A stretch of 64,000 nt of DNA from Strigamia acuminata (lineage: Eukaryota; Arthropoda; Chilopoda; Geophilomorpha; Linotaeniidae): contig OX442316.1 in assembly GCA_949358305.1 (NCBI GenBank), forward strand, positions 3,534,001-3,598,000, read 5' to 3'. This document shows positions 63,691 to 64,000 of the stretch, one piece after another (positions within the stretch are counted from its first letter, which is position 1; every line of letters begins with the position of its first letter). A program made the position numbers and the translations under genes. Under the pieces are notes generated by a model. The model saw nothing but the letters and a program-made list of their open reading frames with translations, had not been told where the DNA came from and searched no databases.

Positions 63691-64000
63691 TGGTTGTGCT
63701 CCCGAATTTGAGAAAGTTTTCGATAAAATTCAGTAGTTGTAACTGATAGTTTTTATTATTAAGCTTTATTAGATGTTGGGCAAGGCAAAAAAATGTGAGG
63801 GATTTAATTTTCTAGTTGAAGAGGTCTGCCAGGAAATCGAATGGTTTTTTATTACGTGGGAGTGTGCACGTGTCGCTTTTACTATTGGTGCTCCGAATGT
63901 TTAATAGAGAGATTTTCACTCAAAGTCCCATCGGTGGACGCCTTTCTCGTACCTTCCCATATTCCCCTTACACGTGACCTCCCAGAGAGAATCAGGAGTC
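63691..64000. other. No gene recognised
   Basis: Unassigned sequence to the window edge. Confidence 0.5.

Noticed and set aside
63236-63736. Repeat-protein-like frames of 69-137 codons
   Set aside because: Direct translation of the 21-bp minisatellites.

Overview
This window reads as AT-rich nuclear DNA of a metazoan, probably a marine invertebrate with a repeat-laden genome; nothing in it fixes the species. Reasons: no dense ORFs or operons, an intact animal-type Ty3/Gypsy element of the Mag/K02A2.6-like kind, pogo and Tc1 relics, hAT-like and PIF/Harbinger-like MITEs, several minisatellites, and splice-like signals around the few coding-looking segments. There is one convincing long gene: the single-ORF gag-pol of an LTR retrotransposon on the minus strand (57810-61868). 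It has two 184-bp LTRs that look identical by eye and a 5-bp target duplication, so it is a young insertion.

Almost everything else is non-autonomous mobile DNA. Recurrent families: (A) elements with TATACT ends and a subterminal ATTGGTCGAGCC box, at 653, 12118, 13211, 22761, 29627, 33853, 38260, 43651, 47567 and 55565; (F1) GCGCCGG-rich elements with CCGTACCGCCCC ends at 4353 and 13637; (F2) elements with CCGTATTACC ends and ACCGGCATGCCGGT iterons at 3407, 11002, 22691, 29300, 40579, 45514, 53970 and 56315; (F3) CCGTATTTTACCG-ended elements at 18144, 53059 and 57333; (F4) a GC-rich CCGGATAT element at 39048; pogo-like pieces at 7488, 34439 and 45133; a pair of 1195-bp palindromic Tc1 derivatives at 26058 and 32656; and about ten further foldback elements seen once or twice.

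Layout: 0-9.3 kb holds foldback elements, one with a splice-bounded exon-like segment, and a 2.1-kb inverted-repeat composite with a pogo relic. From 9-25 kb there are scattered MITEs in featureless AT-rich DNA. At 25.9-29.3 kb a 1473-bp near-perfect palindrome runs straight into a 1.7-kb array of about 155 copies of an 11-bp unit. From 29.6-34.4 kb there is a MITE cluster in which neighbouring elements share one TA. At 35.2-36.1 kb and 49.2-50.1 kb lie non-repetitive, somewhat GC-richer patches that are the best candidates for host exons or promoters. From 36-57 kb there are more MITEs, including nested insertions and a 27-bp iteron expansion. The Gypsy element occupies 57.5-62.25 kb and is inserted in what looks like a MITE terminus. 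A 21-bp minisatellite lies at 63.3-63.6 kb.

The elements interact mainly by nesting and by apparent sharing of end sequences (several non-homologous families end in TACCGTA), and many carry CCAAT, YY1-like, NRF1-like or CRE/ETS-like motifs. All family assignments were made by eye; identities and boundaries are approximate unless a target duplication is stated.
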